Assembly: GCF_000737195.2 (NCBI RefSeq)
Contig: NZ_JALM01000035.1
Location: forward strand, 46,399-110,398
From: Sciscionella sediminilitoris
GTDB lineage: Bacteria > Actinomycetota > Actinomycetes > Mycobacteriales > Pseudonocardiaceae
DNA length: 64,000 nt
Reading direction: 5' to 3'
The notes beneath the pieces are model-generated. The model had not been told where the DNA came from. It made no database searches and saw only the letters and a program-made list of their open reading frames with translations. A program made the position numbers and the translations under genes. Positions 63,889 through 64,000 of this stretch are shown here, one piece after another (within the stretch, counting starts at the first letter, position 1; the number at the start of each line of letters is the position of its first letter).

Positions 63889-64000
63889 CGCACTCGCTCC
63901 CCGGGGGAGCTCGGCGCTTCGCGCGGGCGCGGTGTCCTCGGTTCGCTCGCAAGCTCGTTCACGTGCACTCGCTCCCTGGGGGAGCTGGGTGCTTCGCGCG
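63885..64000 (-). CDS. C-terminal tail of an upstream gene, cut by window end (probably DUF58)
   Basis: An open minus-strand frame runs from the window edge to a TGA at 63885-63887 that overlaps the tgpA ATG by four bases. Its 37 visible codons are not conserved sequence but two copies of a REAPSSP(R/G)ERV unit spaced 25 codons apart, joined by VNELASEPRTPRP. This is a translated repeat and is likely the tail of the next operon gene, which in relatives is a DUF58 protein. Identity cannot be decided from this piece. Confidence 0.45.
   Translation of the reverse strand, partial: REAPSSPRERVHVNELASEPRTPRPREAPSSPGERVR
63890..64000. repeat. 75-bp-period direct repeat at the right edge
   Basis: Copies of 36 bases at 63890-63925 and 63965-64000 match at 33 positions, with a 75-base period (25 codons). 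Between them a GTTCGCTCGCAAGCTCGTTC stretch contains an inverted repeat. The second copy stops exactly at the window edge, so more copies may follow. Confidence 0.8.

Overview
The window is GC-rich (roughly 70% by eye), densely coded DNA from a high-GC actinobacterium. Gene order supports this: proS, DUF4439 ferritin-like, rimP-nusA-ylxR-infB-rbfA, dinF, truB, ribF, rpsO, pnp, pepR-like M16 protease, dapB, thyX, dapA, rnj, ftsK, argA, pgsA, clgR, pspA, pspM-like. It follows the order known around Rv2742c-Rv2845c of Mycobacterium tuberculosis. The two-gene MDMPI/TIGR03085 style, DUF3040 next to dinB, and a TgpA-like transglutaminase suggest Pseudonocardiaceae or a close relative. Genus cannot be settled from the sequence alone. 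I see no rRNA, tRNA, CRISPR array, transposase, prophage or plasmid gene, and no gene-free stretch above 300 bases; the longest gaps are about 160-225 bases and are described.

Layout. 1-12.8 kb: a truncated ECF sigma factor, small enzymes, proS with a coupled AraC regulator and APH-like kinase, then mostly minus-strand accessory genes (VOC, HAD, MHS transporter, YjbQ) and two ferritin-like/Tat lipoprotein genes. 12.9-18.9 kb: the translation/transcription operon rimP-nusA-ylxR-infB-DUF503-rbfA, closed by a strong terminator. 18.9-33 kb: a methyltransferase, dinF, truB, a secreted nuclease, ribF, an HTH gene, a 2H phosphoesterase, rpsO, pnp, an M16 protease, dapB and repair/acetylation genes. 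33-42.9 kb: a DUF4097 plus ribbon-helix-helix pair, thyX, ACT and TIGR03085 genes, a GlxA regulator with divergent quinone reductase, dapA-rnj, a drug/metabolite exporter and plsC. 42.9-48.8 kb: ftsK, followed by four secreted-protein genes (phospholipase A2, snapalysin-like protease, two Cys-rich paralogues) that interrupt the usual ftsK-argA junction. 48.8-54.6 kb: rimO, pgsA, pncC and the envelope-stress module clgR-X-pspA-pspM. 54.7-64 kb: uracil/xanthine permease and pyrD in tail-to-tail overlap, a ParA ATPase and methyltransferase sharing one tiny promoter region, an MBL hydrolase, dinB, DUF3040, and a two-gene TgpA transglutaminase that probably leads towards DUF58/MoxR and the mraZ cluster outside the window.

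How it works together. Most of the window is core housekeeping: ribosome assembly and initiation, RNA decay (PNPase and RNase J), lysine/diaminopimelate synthesis (dapA, dapB), dTMP synthesis (thyX), chromosome segregation (ftsK) and envelope stress (clgR, pspA). The most informative regulatory signal is a repeated actinobacterial leaderless-promoter layout: a TANNNT -10 hexamer ending 6-8 bases before the start codon and no Shine-Dalgarno sequence. I find it at about 17 genes, and it settles several start codons. Other readable signals are three 8-bp boxes over the promoter of a ribbon-helix-helix gene, a ClgR box before clgR, an ECF-type promoter before pspA, chained mini-ORFs in the infB leader, and three strong hairpin terminators.

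No clearly new defence or biosynthetic system is visible. The best candidates for undescribed biology are the tandem six-cysteine secreted paralogues, the autoregulated RHH/DUF4097 pair, the infB leader mini-ORF chain, and the uncharacterised coiled-coil membrane protein inside the clgR-pspA module.
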